64,000 nt of DNA from Streptomyces sp. NBC_00178 (lineage in GTDB: Bacteria; Actinomycetota; Actinomycetes; Streptomycetales; Streptomycetaceae). How positions within the stretch are numbered: the stretch's first letter is position 1; each line of letters begins with the position of its first letter. The notes beneath the pieces were generated by a model. It worked only from the letters and a program-made list of their open reading frames with translations, was not told the DNA's origin and searched no databases. Below, in pieces: positions 21,631 through 30,626 of the stretch. A program made the position numbers and the translations under genes. The stretch is from assembly GCF_036206005.1 (NCBI RefSeq), contig NZ_CP108143.1, positions 4,493,501 through 4,557,500 of the forward strand. Reading direction: 5' to 3'.

Positions 21631-23673
21631 GTGACCCAAGTGACCGAACGCAGCCCGATGTTGCCTGCCGAGCGGACCAGGTCCGCCGCGCTCGCGTCCG
21701 CATGCGCGCGCGGGGCCATCGCCGCAGGGCTCGGACTCGGCTCGCTGGCCGTCCTGGTCATGGCGCTGTGGATCAGCTCGCCGTACCCCGACAGCGGGCC
21801 GGACGGCGCCTTCCACGTCGCCACCGGCCTCTGGCTGCTCGCCCACGGCGCCGAACTCGTCAGGACCGACACGCTCGGCGGGCACCCCGCACCCGTGGGC
21901 ACGGTGCCCCTGCTGCTCGTCGTGCTGCCCGGGTGGCTCGTGCACCGGGCGGCCCGGGACTCCGCGGAGACCGACGGGAAGGTCACGGACAGGCACTCGG
22001 CGGTCGGGGCATTCTTCGCGGTGAGCGCCGGCTACCTGCTGGTCGTCCTCGCGGCGGCGGCCTACGGACGGGGTGGAGGGCTGCCCGTCGACCGTGCCAC
22101 GCTCGCGTTCCCCGTCGTGCCGGTGGTGGCGTGCTCCGCCGCCGCGGGGGTCTGGGCGGCACGGGGACGCCCCGTGACCTCCCTCCTCGTCTGGGCGCCG
22201 CTCCGGCTCCAGGAAGCCGCCGCCCGCACCGTCTTCCGGGCGGGCGCCGCAGCGGCACTGCGCTCGGCGGCCGCCGGGACGACGACGCTGCTCGCGGGCG
22301 GGGCGCTGCTGGTCGGCGCGGCCCTGGTGTGGAACGCGGGGGCCGCCCGGGCGTCGTTGCTGGGGCTGTCCGGCGACTGGGCCGGCAGGTCCGCCCTGCT
22401 CCTGCTGGCCCTCGCGCTCCTGCCGAACGCCGCGATGTGGGGCGCCGCGTACGGCATGGGACCGGGCTTCGCCCTCGGTACGGCGTCCACGGTCACTCCG
22501 CTGGCCTTCGCCGGACACCCCGCCCTGCCGGACTTCCCGCTGCTCGCGGCGATGCCGGTGCACGGCCCGGGGACGGCGGTGAACTGGGCGTCGGCCGCGG
22601 TCCCGGCCCTGGCCGCCCTGGCCGTCGCCCGCCGCGTCGCGCGCAGTGCGGCCCCCTCACCCGCGGGCGACGACGAGGAGCAGTGGGGCCAGGGGCGGAC
22701 CGCCCTGGTCGCCGGGCTGGCCGCCGTGGGCTGCGGAGCGGGCGCGGCTGCTCTGGCCGCCGCGTCGGGCGGGCCCCTGGGTACCGGGGCCCTGGCCGAG
22801 TTCGGCCCGGTGTGGTGGCTGGTGGGCCCGGCCGCACTCGTGTGGACGGCCGTCATCGGCGTCCCCGGGGCGCTGCTGCTCAGGGCCTGGCGGCTGCGGG
22901 AGAACCGGTGGGGATGGCGGCGTGACGGCTCGGGCCGGGCGAAGGCAGCCGCCGAGTCGGCCACGCCGGAACAGAAGCCGGCGGAAGACGACCCGCAAGG
23001 ACAGCAGCCGCTGGGGAAGGGGGCCGTGGAGGCCGGTGCGGCGAAGGCGGACGAGGACACGTACGACTTCCTGTCCGCCGCTTCCTGGCACGAGGACGGG
23101 GCGAGGAAGGCGCGCTGGGCCGCGCTCCGGAAGCGCTCCGGCGGGCTGATGGCGGACTTCCCGGCCGTCCCCGGCCCCGGAGCTGACGGTGCGAAGCCCA
23201 CGCCCGGCGCGCCCGGGGAGCGTACGGCGGGGCCGGACGCGGCGCCGACCGGTCATGCGGTGCCCGCACACCCGGCGGGGGCGGAGGCGGATGCCGCCCC
23301 GGGTGCGGCATCGGGGAATGCACCCGTATCCGCACCCGCACCCGTATCCGCACCCGCACCCGTATCCGCACCCGCACCCGTGTCCGCACCCGGACCCGTG
23401 TCCGCACCCGTGGCGGTGCCCGCGGACGGTCTCCCCGTCGACGTCACCGTCGACGACGGCGCGCCGGACCCCTCCGCCGGGTCCACCGCCGAAGCCGGTG
23501 CCCCGTCCGCCCCCGCGCAGGCCCCGGCATCTGCGGAGCCGTCCGAGGAGCCGTCCGCGAAGACGCACGCGGAGCCGTCCGAGGAGCCGTCCGTCGCCGA
23601 GCCGGGGAAGCCGAGCGGCCCGGGTCCGGACGCCGATCGGCATCCGGACCCGGGCCGGGAGAACGCTCCGTAG
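21631..23673 (+). CDS. Polytopic membrane protein, DUF6350 family, with repetitive Ala/Pro/Ser tail
   Basis: This protein of about 680 aa has roughly ten hydrophobic segments in residues 10-420, beginning ARGAIAAGLGLGSLAVLVMALW. A cytoplasmic-looking hydrophilic tail (about 430-680) follows, rich in Ala, Pro, Glu and Ser, containing five PVSAPA-type units. I associate the membrane part with actinobacterial DUF6350 (sometimes named cell-division protein PerM) from memory; no catalytic motif is seen. The start is uncertain. The GTG at 21631 has no ribosome binding site, but CAGCAT at 21619-21624 is at the right distance for a leaderless start; an in-frame ATG at 21658 is the alternative. It ends 29 bases before the convergent Ser/Gly-repeat gene and lies upstream of purN. 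Confidence 0.8.
   Translation: MTQVTERSPMLPAERTRSAALASACARGAIAAGLGLGSLAVLVMALWISSPYPDSGPDGAFHVATGLWLLAHGAELVRTDTLGGHPAPVGTVPLLLVVLPGWLVHRAARDSAETDGKVTDRHSAVGAFFAVSAGYLLVVLAAAAYGRGGGLPVDRATLAFPVVPVVACSAAAGVWAARGRPVTSLLVWAPLRLQEAAARTVFRAGAAAALRSAAAGTTTLLAGGALLVGAALVWNAGAARASLLGLSGDWAGRSALLLLALALLPNAAMWGAAYGMGPGFALGTASTVTPLAFAGHPALPDFPLLAAMPVHGPGTAVNWASAAVPALAALAVARRVARSAAPSPAGDDEEQWGQGRTALVAGLAAVGCGAGAAALAAASGGPLGTGALAEFGPVWWLVGPAALVWTAVIGVPGALLLRAWRLRENRWGWRRDGSGRAKAAAESATPEQKPAEDDPQGQQPLGKGAVEAGAAKADEDTYDFLSAASWHEDGARKARWAALRKRSGGLMADFPAVPGPGADGAKPTPGAPGERTAGPDAAPTGHAVPAHPAGAEADAAPGAASGNAPVSAPAPVSAPAPVSAPAPVSAPGPVSAPVAVPADGLPVDVTVDDGAPDPSAGSTAEAGAPSAPAQAPASAEPSEEPSAKTHAEPSEEPSVAEPGKPSGPGPDADRHPDPGRENAP
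23321..23410. repeat. Five 18-bp tandem repeats in the DUF6350 gene tail
   Basis: The unit CACCCGTATCCGCACCCG occurs exactly at 23321-23338, 23339-23356 and 23357-23374, then with small changes at 23375-23392 and 23393-23410. Each encodes a six-residue Pro-Val-Ser-Ala-Pro-Ala-type unit. The 18-bp period keeps frame, so copy number can vary. Confidence 0.9.
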
Positions 23674-23702
23674 CTCCGTGGTGGTTCTCGGAACGCGCGC
23701 TG

Positions 23703-24713
23703 CTACTTCTTGACGCCGAAGAAGGGCTCCAGCGGCTCGGGCAGCTTGTCGTTGCACGCCACGGCGCCCGACTTGGTGAGGGCGTCGTTCACGCAGGTGT
23801 AGTAGTCGCGGTAGACCAGCTGGACCGTGTAGCCGGTGGCGACGATCGCCAGTGCCAGCAGGGCTGTGACCAGGCCGCTCACGGCCGCCGTCGTCTGCTG
23901 GCGTCCGGTGCTCTGCGGGGCGGCCGGTGCGGCGGACGGTGCCGGCTGTGCCGTCGGCCGCTCCTGGCCCGCGCCGGTCACCGCGGCGGTCCGGGCGTCC
24001 GTCGCCGGGTGCTTGCGCGGGCCTCCGCGCAGGGCGCTGACCGACCAGTAGACGGCAAGCGCCCCGAGCAGCAGCGCGATCTCGGGCAGGTCGAAGAGAG
24101 CGAAGAAGAACGCCCACATGCCGCCGAGCACCGCATAGCGCGCTCGCCGCTGGACGGGGTCGGTCGGGTCCCAGCGCAGTCCGCCGGGGTTGCCCTCGGG
24201 CCCGCCGCCCTGGCCGCCCTGGGGGTTGCCGGGGCGGCCACCGAAGTTGCCGCTCTCCCGGCCGGGCTGGCGGTCGCTCCACTGGCTTCCCCAGACGGGG
24301 CGGTCGTCGGGCCTGTCCCCGCCGTTGCCGTCGGACCCGTCGTCACCGTGGTTCTGCGGACGCGGGTGGCGGGGCTGCCAGGGCTGGTCGGGCCTGTCCT
24401 CGGGCGGTGCGGCGAACGGATTGTCGTCCGAGGATCCGGACGGCGAACCCGCGCCCGTCCGCGAGCCCGGAGCGGAACCGGAGCCCGAACCCGCGGAGCC
24501 GGAGCCCGTCGAAGAACCAGAGCCCGTCGAAGACCCCGAGCCCGAGGAGCCGGAGCCCGTCGAAGACCCCGAGCCCGAAGAAGACCCCGAGCCCGTCGAA
24601 GAACCAGAGCCCGACGAGGAGTCCGGCGAAGAGGACTGGCGTTCCCGCATCAGCATGGAGACGGCCCGCTCGGGCAGCGGGTGGCCAAGGGCGGTGCGGA
24701 GGCGGTCCGGCAT
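23703..24713 (-). CDS. Ser/Gly-repeat membrane protein (336 aa), unrecognised
   Basis: This 336-aa protein has a short N-terminal helix (ALGHPLPERAVSMLMRERQ), then about 55 residues made almost only of Ser, Gly and Thr (SGSGSSTG units). An Asp/Gly/Pro/Arg-rich hydrophilic region leads to two membrane segments in hairpin form (YAVLGGMWAFFFALF and LPEIALLLGALAVYW). An Ala/Pro linker and a third membrane segment (VSGLVTALLALAIVATGYTVQLVY) follow. The C-terminal domain outside has two Cys (YTCVNDALTKSGAVACNDKL) that could form a disulfide. I do not recognise the family as a whole. The ATG at 24713 was taken because GGGGAAGA lies upstream, though spacing is long. It is divergent from purN and convergent with the DUF6350 gene. 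Confidence 0.75.
   Translation of the reverse strand: MPDRLRTALGHPLPERAVSMLMRERQSSSPDSSSGSGSSTGSGSSSGSGSSTGSGSSGSGSSTGSGSSTGSGSAGSGSGSAPGSRTGAGSPSGSSDDNPFAAPPEDRPDQPWQPRHPRPQNHGDDGSDGNGGDRPDDRPVWGSQWSDRQPGRESGNFGGRPGNPQGGQGGGPEGNPGGLRWDPTDPVQRRARYAVLGGMWAFFFALFDLPEIALLLGALAVYWSVSALRGGPRKHPATDARTAAVTGAGQERPTAQPAPSAAPAAPQSTGRQQTTAAVSGLVTALLALAIVATGYTVQLVYRDYYTCVNDALTKSGAVACNDKLPEPLEPFFGVKK
24481..24630. repeat. Imperfect repeat encoding the Ser/Gly tract
   Basis: GAGCCCGTCGAAGA-type units of 15-18 bases recur throughout 24481-24630 with small differences, for example GAAGAACCAGAGCCCGTC and GAAGACCCCGAGCCCGTC. On the minus strand they encode Ser-Gly-Ser-Gly-Ser-Ser-Thr-Gly runs. The tract is length-variable by design or by slippage. 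Confidence 0.75.
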
Positions 24714-24951
24714 GTGGTGAACGTCTTCCCCATCTCGTCATTTCCGCCCGGGGGCGGTTCCCTGCCCCCTGACGCTACCTCCCGGGCACGCCCCCGTCCC
24801 GTGGGGGCCGCCGGGAGTGCCGGTATCGTTGCTGACGGTCGGACCGTTCGTAGAGTTCCCCGTATCGCGGGGCGAGCTTCTTTCGTACGACCATACAAAC
24901 GCTCTCCCGCACATCGCGTATCCGCTCCACCACGCGAGAAAGGGCCCTGCT

Positions 24952-25608
24952 GTGGCCTCCCCGCCCCCCTCCGCCGCTCCGGCCCGTCTGGTCGTGCTCG
25001 TCTCCGGCTCAGGCACGAACCTGCAAGCGCTCCTCGACGCGATCGGTGACGATCCCGAGGCCTACGGCGCCCGGGTCGTCGCGGTCGGTGCGGACCGCCA
25101 TGGCACCCTCGGTGCCGAGCGCGCCGAGCGCGCGGGGCTCCCCACCTTCGTCTGCAGGGTCGGTGACCACGCGAGCCGCGAGGAGTGGGACGCCGCGCTC
25201 ACCGCGGCCGTGGCCGAGCACCGTCCGGACCTCGTGGTCTCCGCCGGGTTCATGAAGATCGTCGGCAAGGCGTTCCTCGCAGAGTTCGGCGGCCGCGTCG
25301 TCAACACCCACCCCGCCCTGCTCCCCAGCTTTCCCGGTGCCCACGGTGTGCGCGACGCGCTCGCGTACGGCGTGAAGGTCACCGGGTGCACCGTCCACTT
25401 CGTCGACGACGGCGTCGACACCGGTCCGATCATCGCGCAGGGCGTGGTCGAGGTGACCGAAGAGGAAACCGTGGAGGGCGAAGCGGCCCTCCACGAACGC
25501 ATCAAGGAAGTCGAGCGCAAGCTGCTCGTCGAGGCCGTAGGGCGGCTCGCCCGCGACGGCTATCGCATTGAGGGACGAAAGGTTCATCTCGGTCATGTCG
25601 GTGAATAA
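24952..25608 (+). CDS. purN: Phosphoribosylglycinamide formyltransferase (GART)
   Basis: This 218-aa enzyme transfers formyl from 10-formyl-tetrahydrofolate to GAR in purine synthesis. All signature elements are present: VLVSGSGTNLQALLDAI at the N-terminus (phosphate loop), and SAGFMKIVGKAFL. The catalytic block is NTHPALLPSFPGAHG (Asn and His), with the catalytic Asp in VHFVDDGVDTGPII. The GTG at 24952 is preferred; upstream sequence is not protein-like and AGAAAGGG precedes it. Its last 14 bases overlap the start of purH, so the two are translationally coupled. The formyl donor is the product of folD, about 4 kb away. Confidence 0.97.
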   Translation: MASPPPSAAPARLVVLVSGSGTNLQALLDAIGDDPEAYGARVVAVGADRHGTLGAERAERAGLPTFVCRVGDHASREEWDAALTAAVAEHRPDLVVSAGFMKIVGKAFLAEFGGRVVNTHPALLPSFPGAHGVRDALAYGVKVTGCTVHFVDDGVDTGPIIAQGVVEVTEEETVEGEAALHERIKEVERKLLVEAVGRLARDGYRIEGRKVHLGHVGE

Positions 25609-27148
25609 GCCCATCCGCCGCGCCCTGGTCAGTGTCTACGACAAGACGGGGCTCGAAGACCTCGCCCGCGGTCTGCACGAGGCCGGTGTCGAGCTGGTCT
25701 CCACCGGCTCCACCGCCGGGAAGATCGCCGCGGCCGGAGTGCCCGTCACGAAGGTCGAGGAGCTCACCGGCTTCCCCGAGTGCCTCGACGGCCGCGTCAA
25801 GACGCTCCACCCCCGGGTGCACGCCGGCATCCTCGCCGACCTGCGTCTGGACGCCCACCGCGAGCAGCTCGCCGAGCTGGGCGTGGAGCCGTTCGACCTG
25901 GTGGTCGTGAACCTCTACCCGTTCAAGGCGACCGTCGCCTCCGGCGCCTCCGACGACGAGTGCGTCGAGCAGATCGACATCGGCGGCCCGTCGATGGTCC
26001 GCGCCGCCGCCAAGAACCACCCCTCCGTGGCCGTCGTCACCAGCCCGGAGCGCTACGCCGACGTCCTCGCGGCCGTCAAGGCGGGCGGGTTCGACCTGAC
26101 GGCCCGCAAGCGGCTCGCCGCCGAGGCATTCCAGCACACCGCCGCGTACGACGTGGCCGTGGCGTCCTGGTTCGCCGACGGCTACGCCGCCGCCGACGAC
26201 TCCGGCTTCCCGGACTTCTCCGGTGCCACCTACGCGCGCAAGAACGTCCTGCGCTACGGCGAGAACCCGCACCAGCCGGCGGCGCTCTACACCTCCGGCG
26301 AGGGCGGTCTCGCCGAGGCCGAGCAGCTGCACGGCAAGGAGATGTCCTACAACAACTACACGGACACCGACGCCGCGCGCCGTGCCGCGTACGACCACGC
26401 CGAGCCCTGCGTCGCGATCATCAAGCACGCCAACCCGTGCGGCATCGCGATCGCGGACGACGTCGCCGAGGCGCACCGCAACGCGCACGCCTGCGACCCG
26501 CTGTCCGCGTTCGGCGGCGTGATCGCCGTCAACCGCCCGGTGACCGTCGAGATGGCCGAGCAGGTCGCGGAGATCTTCACCGAGGTCATCGTCGCTCCGG
26601 CGTACGAGGACGGCGCGGTCGAGGTCCTGGCCCGCAAGAAGAACATCCGTGTGCTCCGCTGCCCCGACGCCCCGGCCTCCGAGGTCGAGGTCAAGCCGAT
26701 CGACGGCGGCGCGCTGCTCCAGGTCACCGACCGGCTCCAGGCCGAGGGCGACGACCCGGCCAACTGGACCCTCGCCACCGGTGAGGCCCTCCCGGCCGAG
26801 GAGCTCAGGGAACTCGCCTTCGCCTGGAAGGCCTGCCGCGCGGTCAAGTCGAACGCGATCCTGCTCGCCAAGGACGGCGCCTCCGTCGGTGTCGGCATGG
26901 GTCAGGTCAACCGCGTCGACTCCGCCAAGCTCGCGGTCGAGCGGGCCGGCGAGGAGCGGGCACGTGGTGCGTACGCCGCGTCCGACGCCTTCTTCCCCTT
27001 CCCCGACGGCCTGGAGATCCTGACCGCCGCGGGCATCAAGGCCGTGGCGCAGCCGGGCGGCTCGGTCCGCGACGAGCTCGTCGTCGAGGCCGCGAAGAAG
27101 GCCGGTGTGACCATGTACTTCACGGGCACCCGCCACTTCTTCCACTGA
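25595..27148 (+). CDS. purH: Bifunctional AICAR formyltransferase / IMP cyclohydrolase
   Basis: This protein of about 517 aa catalyses the last two steps of IMP synthesis. The N-terminal MGS-like IMP cyclohydrolase domain begins RRALVSVYDKTGLEDLARGL and includes STGSTAGKI and GRVKTLHPRVHAG. The C-terminal formyltransferase domain carries LRYGENPHQPAALY, IIKHANPCG (catalytic Lys-His), CDPLSAFGGVIAVN and the closing PGGSVRDELVVEAA...GTRHFFH. The ATG at 25595 (MSVNKPIRR) lies inside the 3' end of purN. A longer reading from 25568 would add nine residues, but the chosen start begins just ahead of the conserved sequence. A 17-bp terminator follows at 27213. Confidence 0.97.
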   Translation: MSVNKPIRRALVSVYDKTGLEDLARGLHEAGVELVSTGSTAGKIAAAGVPVTKVEELTGFPECLDGRVKTLHPRVHAGILADLRLDAHREQLAELGVEPFDLVVVNLYPFKATVASGASDDECVEQIDIGGPSMVRAAAKNHPSVAVVTSPERYADVLAAVKAGGFDLTARKRLAAEAFQHTAAYDVAVASWFADGYAAADDSGFPDFSGATYARKNVLRYGENPHQPAALYTSGEGGLAEAEQLHGKEMSYNNYTDTDAARRAAYDHAEPCVAIIKHANPCGIAIADDVAEAHRNAHACDPLSAFGGVIAVNRPVTVEMAEQVAEIFTEVIVAPAYEDGAVEVLARKKNIRVLRCPDAPASEVEVKPIDGGALLQVTDRLQAEGDDPANWTLATGEALPAEELRELAFAWKACRAVKSNAILLAKDGASVGVGMGQVNRVDSAKLAVERAGEERARGAYAASDAFFPFPDGLEILTAAGIKAVAQPGGSVRDELVVEAAKKAGVTMYFTGTRHFFH

Positions 27149-27212
27149 CGCCCCCGCGGTGACACCGCCGCACGGAGCAACGCACCGGACCGCCCCGCGG
27201 GCCCGGTGACGA

Positions 27213-27251
27213 CGCCGCAGGCCGCACCCTCCCCGGGTGCGGCCTGCGGCG
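27213..27251 (+). terminator. 17-bp hairpin terminator after purNH
   Basis: Arms 27213-27229 and 27235-27251 (CGCCGCAGGCCGCACCC and its complement) pair perfectly with a five-base TCCCC loop, 64 bases after the purH stop. Confidence 0.88.
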
Positions 27252-27369
27252 CGTCCCGGCCTACGGATTCCGGTCGCCCCTCTGTTCTAATGAATGGCTC
27301 GTCGGGCCGCGGCGGGCGGGACCGGTCCGGCCGGCAGTGACCACTGGGCAATTCCGTTGCGGGGGCACC

Positions 27370-28830
27370 GTGCTTGACCTGAAGAAGAGCGGGACCGGCG
27401 CGCCGGAGAAGGCGCCCGGGGAGGAAGCCGGCGCGGTCGCCGTCCCGCTCCACCCGGCACCGCTGCGCCCGTACCTGATCGCCGCCGTCCTGCTGGGCGC
27501 GGTCTACTTCCTGTACGCGTACATCCGGTTCACCCACTTCCAGTCGCCGTCCTGGGACCTCGGCATCTTCGAGCAGGAGGTGCGCGCGTACGCCGGGTTC
27601 GACGCCCCGGTCGTCGACATCAAGGGCCCCGGCTACCTGATACTCGGCGACCACTTCAGCCCCGTGGTCGCGCTCCTGGTGCCGCTCTACTGGATATGGC
27701 CGTCGGCGGCCGCCCTGCTGTTCGCCCAGGCCGCCCTGTTCGCCTTCTCCGCCGTCGTCGTCGGGCGTACCGTCCAGCAGATCCTGGGCGGCCGCACCGG
27801 TCTCTGCGCCACCGCCGCCTACGGGCTGTCCTGGGGCCTCCAGGAAGCGGTGAAGGCCGACTTCCACGAGATAGCCCTCGCGGTCCCGCTGATCGCACTC
27901 GTCTGCCGTGCCCTGCTCATGGGGCGCTGGCGCGCGGCGGTCCTCTGGGCGCTGCCGCTGGTCCTCGTCAAGGAGGACCTCGGGGTCACCGTCGCGGTCG
28001 TCGGCGGCCTCCTCGCCCTCTACGGGCGCAGGCTCCAGGGCTTCCTGCTGGCGGCCTTCGGCGTGTTCTCGTTCGCGCTGACCGTGCTCGTGCTCATACC
28101 GGCGGCCAGCAGCGCGGGGACGTACGACTACTGGAAGAAGATCGAGGAGAACGGCGGGCAGGAGGTGTCCCTGCTCGACTCCGTGCTCGGCGTCCTCGAC
28201 TCCTCGGTCAAGCTGGAGATGCTCGTCTTCCTGGTCGGCATCACCGCCTTCATGGCGCTGCGCTCCCCGCTCGTCCTCCTCGTGCTGCCGACCCTCGGCT
28301 GGCGCCTGCTCTCACAGGACTCCAACCACTGGGGCATGGTCTGGCACTACAGCGCGATCCTGATGCCGGTCGTGTTCCTCGCCATGGCGGACGGCATCCG
28401 GCGCAGCCGGGACTCGAAGCGGCCCTGGCTCGTCTCGTACGCGAACGTCGCCGTGCCCGTCGCCGCCGCGATCGCCGTCGCGCTGACCCAGCACCTCCCG
28501 TTCCGCGAGCTGCTCCGCCCCGAGACGTACCGGGCGGACGCCCGCACCCACGCGGCCGAGGAGGCGCTGCGCGCCATTCCCGTCGGCGCGCGGGTGGAGA
28601 CCGACATCACGCTGATGGCGCACCTGACCGCCGACCGCACGGTCTACTGGATCGGCGGAGCACCCGGCACCGCGCCCGACGTCGTCGCGATCAACCTGGA
28701 CTTCGGCTGGTCGCAGCCGATCGAGGACCCGGTGAAGTACGCGCAGCAGCTCCACCCGGAGGCGCGGTACCGCATCACGCGGGAGGCCGGGCCGTTCGTG
28801 GTGATGGCGCGGACGACCAAGGCGCCCTGA
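27370..28830 (+). CDS. DUF2079 polytopic membrane protein
   Basis: This protein of about 486 aa has nine to eleven membrane segments, starting PYLIAAVLLGAVYFLYAYIRF. It has the motifs I associate with DUF2079: FQSPSWDLGIFEQEVRAYAG, GDHFSPVVALLVPLYW, and LPLVLVKEDLGVTV, where the Lys-Glu-Asp lies in a membrane loop. The C-terminal part is a soluble-looking domain (RVETDITLMAHLTADRTVYWIG). The fold resembles GT-C type glycosyltransferases, which use a lipid-linked sugar, but that is a family-level inference and the substrate is unknown. The GTG at 27370 is preceded by GGGGGC; an in-frame GTG at 27337 is the alternative. It is monocistronic, ending in the stem at 28837-28877. Confidence 0.85.
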   Translation: MLDLKKSGTGAPEKAPGEEAGAVAVPLHPAPLRPYLIAAVLLGAVYFLYAYIRFTHFQSPSWDLGIFEQEVRAYAGFDAPVVDIKGPGYLILGDHFSPVVALLVPLYWIWPSAAALLFAQAALFAFSAVVVGRTVQQILGGRTGLCATAAYGLSWGLQEAVKADFHEIALAVPLIALVCRALLMGRWRAAVLWALPLVLVKEDLGVTVAVVGGLLALYGRRLQGFLLAAFGVFSFALTVLVLIPAASSAGTYDYWKKIEENGGQEVSLLDSVLGVLDSSVKLEMLVFLVGITAFMALRSPLVLLVLPTLGWRLLSQDSNHWGMVWHYSAILMPVVFLAMADGIRRSRDSKRPWLVSYANVAVPVAAAIAVALTQHLPFRELLRPETYRADARTHAAEEALRAIPVGARVETDITLMAHLTADRTVYWIGGAPGTAPDVVAINLDFGWSQPIEDPVKYAQQLHPEARYRITREAGPFVVMARTTKAP

Positions 28831-28836
28831 AATGGC

Positions 28837-28877
28837 CGAAGGCCGCAAGACCCGGAGTGCGGGTGTCACGGCCTTCG
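28837..28877. terminator. Branched hairpin terminator between convergent genes
   Basis: Outer arms CGAAGGCCG (28837-28845) and CGGCCTTCG (28869-28877) pair perfectly. An inner ACCCG/CGGGT stem (28850-28854, 28860-28864) stacks inside. It lies between the DUF2079 gene and the convergent YGYP-repeat membrane gene. Confidence 0.8.
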
Positions 28878-28900
28878 TGCGCGCAGCGGAGTGCGTGAGG

Positions 28901-29494
28901 TCAGTACTGGGGCTGGCGTCCGCGGTTGAACCAGGCACCGCCGTCGGCCTTCGCCACGAAGACGATGATCAGGATGGCGAGCACCGTGTGCGCGAGACCG
29001 ATCACGAGGAAGGGGTAGAGGCCGAGGATCGCCGTGATCACGCCGAAGACGATGGTCGTGATCCGCAGTCCGTTGCCGCCCTTGCCGAACTTGGCGGCGA
29101 GGACGACGGCGAAGACGCCCCACAGCACGGCGAAGACCACGAAGCCCCACAGCGCGCCGCCCGAGTAGTCGGCCAGCTGCTGGAACTGGACGTCGTCCTT
29201 GAGGGTCGCGTCGTTCTTGGCCGCGTTCACTGCGGCGGCGGCGATCGCAAAGATGATCGCGCCGATGACCTGGAGACCGGCTATGACGTAGAGCATCACG
29301 CGCGCGGACTTGACGCTGCCGGGCATCTCGGTCGGTGCGCCCGGGAAGCCGTACCCGCCCGGAACCGGCGGCGCCTGCGGGTAGCCGTAGCCCTGCTGCG
29401 GGACACCCTGCGGGGTCTGCTGCGGGTAGCCGTAGCCCTGCTGGCCGCCTTGCTGCTGCTGGCCGTAGGGGTTGTTCGGGTCGCCGAAACTCAT
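28901..29494 (-). CDS. Gln/Gly/Tyr/Pro-rich tetraspan membrane protein (197 aa)
   Basis: The N-terminal 70 residues are low-complexity (NNPYGQQQQGG, repeated GYGYPQ and a GYGFPGAP unit). Four hydrophobic segments follow: VMLYVIAGLQVIGAIIFAIAAA, LWGFVVFAVLWGVFAVVLAA, ITTIVFGVITAILGLYPF and AHTVLAILIIVFVA. A short tail FNRGRQPQY ends the protein. This QPG-tail plus four-helix layout is common in actinobacterial membrane proteins of unknown function. The Pro/Tyr tail may mediate multimerisation or recruitment at the inner membrane face, but that is inference. The ATG at 29494 follows GGAGG by eight bases. It is divergent from folD. Confidence 0.85.
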   Translation of the reverse strand: MSFGDPNNPYGQQQQGGQQGYGYPQQTPQGVPQQGYGYPQAPPVPGGYGFPGAPTEMPGSVKSARVMLYVIAGLQVIGAIIFAIAAAAVNAAKNDATLKDDVQFQQLADYSGGALWGFVVFAVLWGVFAVVLAAKFGKGGNGLRITTIVFGVITAILGLYPFLVIGLAHTVLAILIIVFVAKADGGAWFNRGRQPQY

Positions 29495-29728
29495 GGCGGG
29501 TTTCCTCCGTTGCGGAAAGGTGGGGACGACCACGGCCGGGCGGAGGAACGCTGCGCAATCCGAACGGTGGTCCCCCCGACACTGTCCGCGGTGATGCGCC
29601 CCTCATCGTCGCCCTGACCATCGCTTTGTGTCCAGCCGATCGCCCGATGTGTTGTGCAAGTGCAACCTCGCGTCCACCTGACAGCCCGGATTGGTACGCG
29701 GGCGGGGTCATCCGGGAGGATGGGTGCC

Positions 29729-30607
29729 ATGACTGCCCAGATTCTCGATGGCAAGGCCACCGCAGCTGCGATCAAGTCCGATCTGACCGTCCGCGTGGCG
29801 GCCCTCAAGGCGCAGGGCATCACACCCGGCCTGGGAACCCTGCTCGTCGGAGACGACCCGGGCAGCCGGTGGTACGTGAACGGCAAGCACCGCGACTGTG
29901 CCGAGGTCGGCATGGGATCCATCCAGCGCGAACTCCCCGACACGGCCACGCAGGAGGAGATCGAGGCCGTCGTACGGGAGCTCAACGACAATCCCGAGTG
30001 CACCGGTTACATCGTGCAGCTTCCCCTCCCCAAGGGCATCGACACCAACCGCATCCTCGAACTGATGGATCCGGCCAAGGACGCCGACGGGCTGCACCCC
30101 ATGAGCCTGGGCAAGCTCGTCCTGAACGAGACCGGCCCGCTGCCCTGCACCCCGCAGGGCGTCGTCACGCTGCTGCGCCGCCACGGTGTGGAGATCGACG
30201 GCGCGCACGTGGTCGTCGTCGGGCGTGGCGTCACCATCGGCCGTCCGCTGCCGCTGCTGCTCACGCGCAAGTCCGAGAACGCGACCGTCACCCAGTGCCA
30301 CACCGGCACCCGTGACCTCTCGGCGCACCTCAAGCAGGCCGACATCATCGTCGCCGCCGCCGGTGTGCCCCACCTGATCAAGCCCGAGGACGTCAAGCCC
30401 GGCGCGGCCGTGCTCGACGTCGGCGTGAGCCGCGACGAGAACGGCAAGATCGTCGGGGACGTCCACCCCGGTGTGGCCGAGGTCGCGGCCTGGGTCGCCC
30501 CGAACCCCGGCGGTGTGGGCCCCATGACCCGCGCCCAGTTGCTCGTCAACGTGGTCGAGGCGGCCGAACGCGCCGCCGCCGAGGCCTCCGCCGAATCCGC
30601 CGGCTGA
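29729..30607 (+). CDS. folD: Bifunctional methylenetetrahydrofolate dehydrogenase / cyclohydrolase
   Basis: This 292-aa enzyme interconverts 5,10-methylene-, methenyl- and 10-formyl-tetrahydrofolate, supplying formyl donors to PurN and PurH encoded nearby. Signatures are LVGDDPGSRWYVNGKHRDC with the catalytic Lys in the first domain, and QLPLPKGID. PCTPQGVVTLLRRHG follows. The NADP-binding loop is VVGRGVTIGRPLPLLL, and PNPGGVGPMTRAQLLVN closes the active site. The ATG at 29729 follows GGGAGGA at normal spacing; upstream in-frame codons look non-coding. It is probably co-transcribed with the DUF3017 gene 19 bases downstream. Confidence 0.97.
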   Translation: MTAQILDGKATAAAIKSDLTVRVAALKAQGITPGLGTLLVGDDPGSRWYVNGKHRDCAEVGMGSIQRELPDTATQEEIEAVVRELNDNPECTGYIVQLPLPKGIDTNRILELMDPAKDADGLHPMSLGKLVLNETGPLPCTPQGVVTLLRRHGVEIDGAHVVVVGRGVTIGRPLPLLLTRKSENATVTQCHTGTRDLSAHLKQADIIVAAAGVPHLIKPEDVKPGAAVLDVGVSRDENGKIVGDVHPGVAEVAAWVAPNPGGVGPMTRAQLLVNVVEAAERAAAEASAESAG

Positions 30608-30626
30608 CCCGGGCCGGAGGAACTCC

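Noticed and set aside
23321..23410. Regular 18-bp repeats considered as CRISPR-like
   Set aside because: Units are directly adjacent with no spacers and lie in frame inside a coding sequence.
29651..29666. GTTGTGCAAGTGCAAC upstream of folD as an operator
   Set aside because: Only the outer four bases of each arm match; too weak to report as a site.
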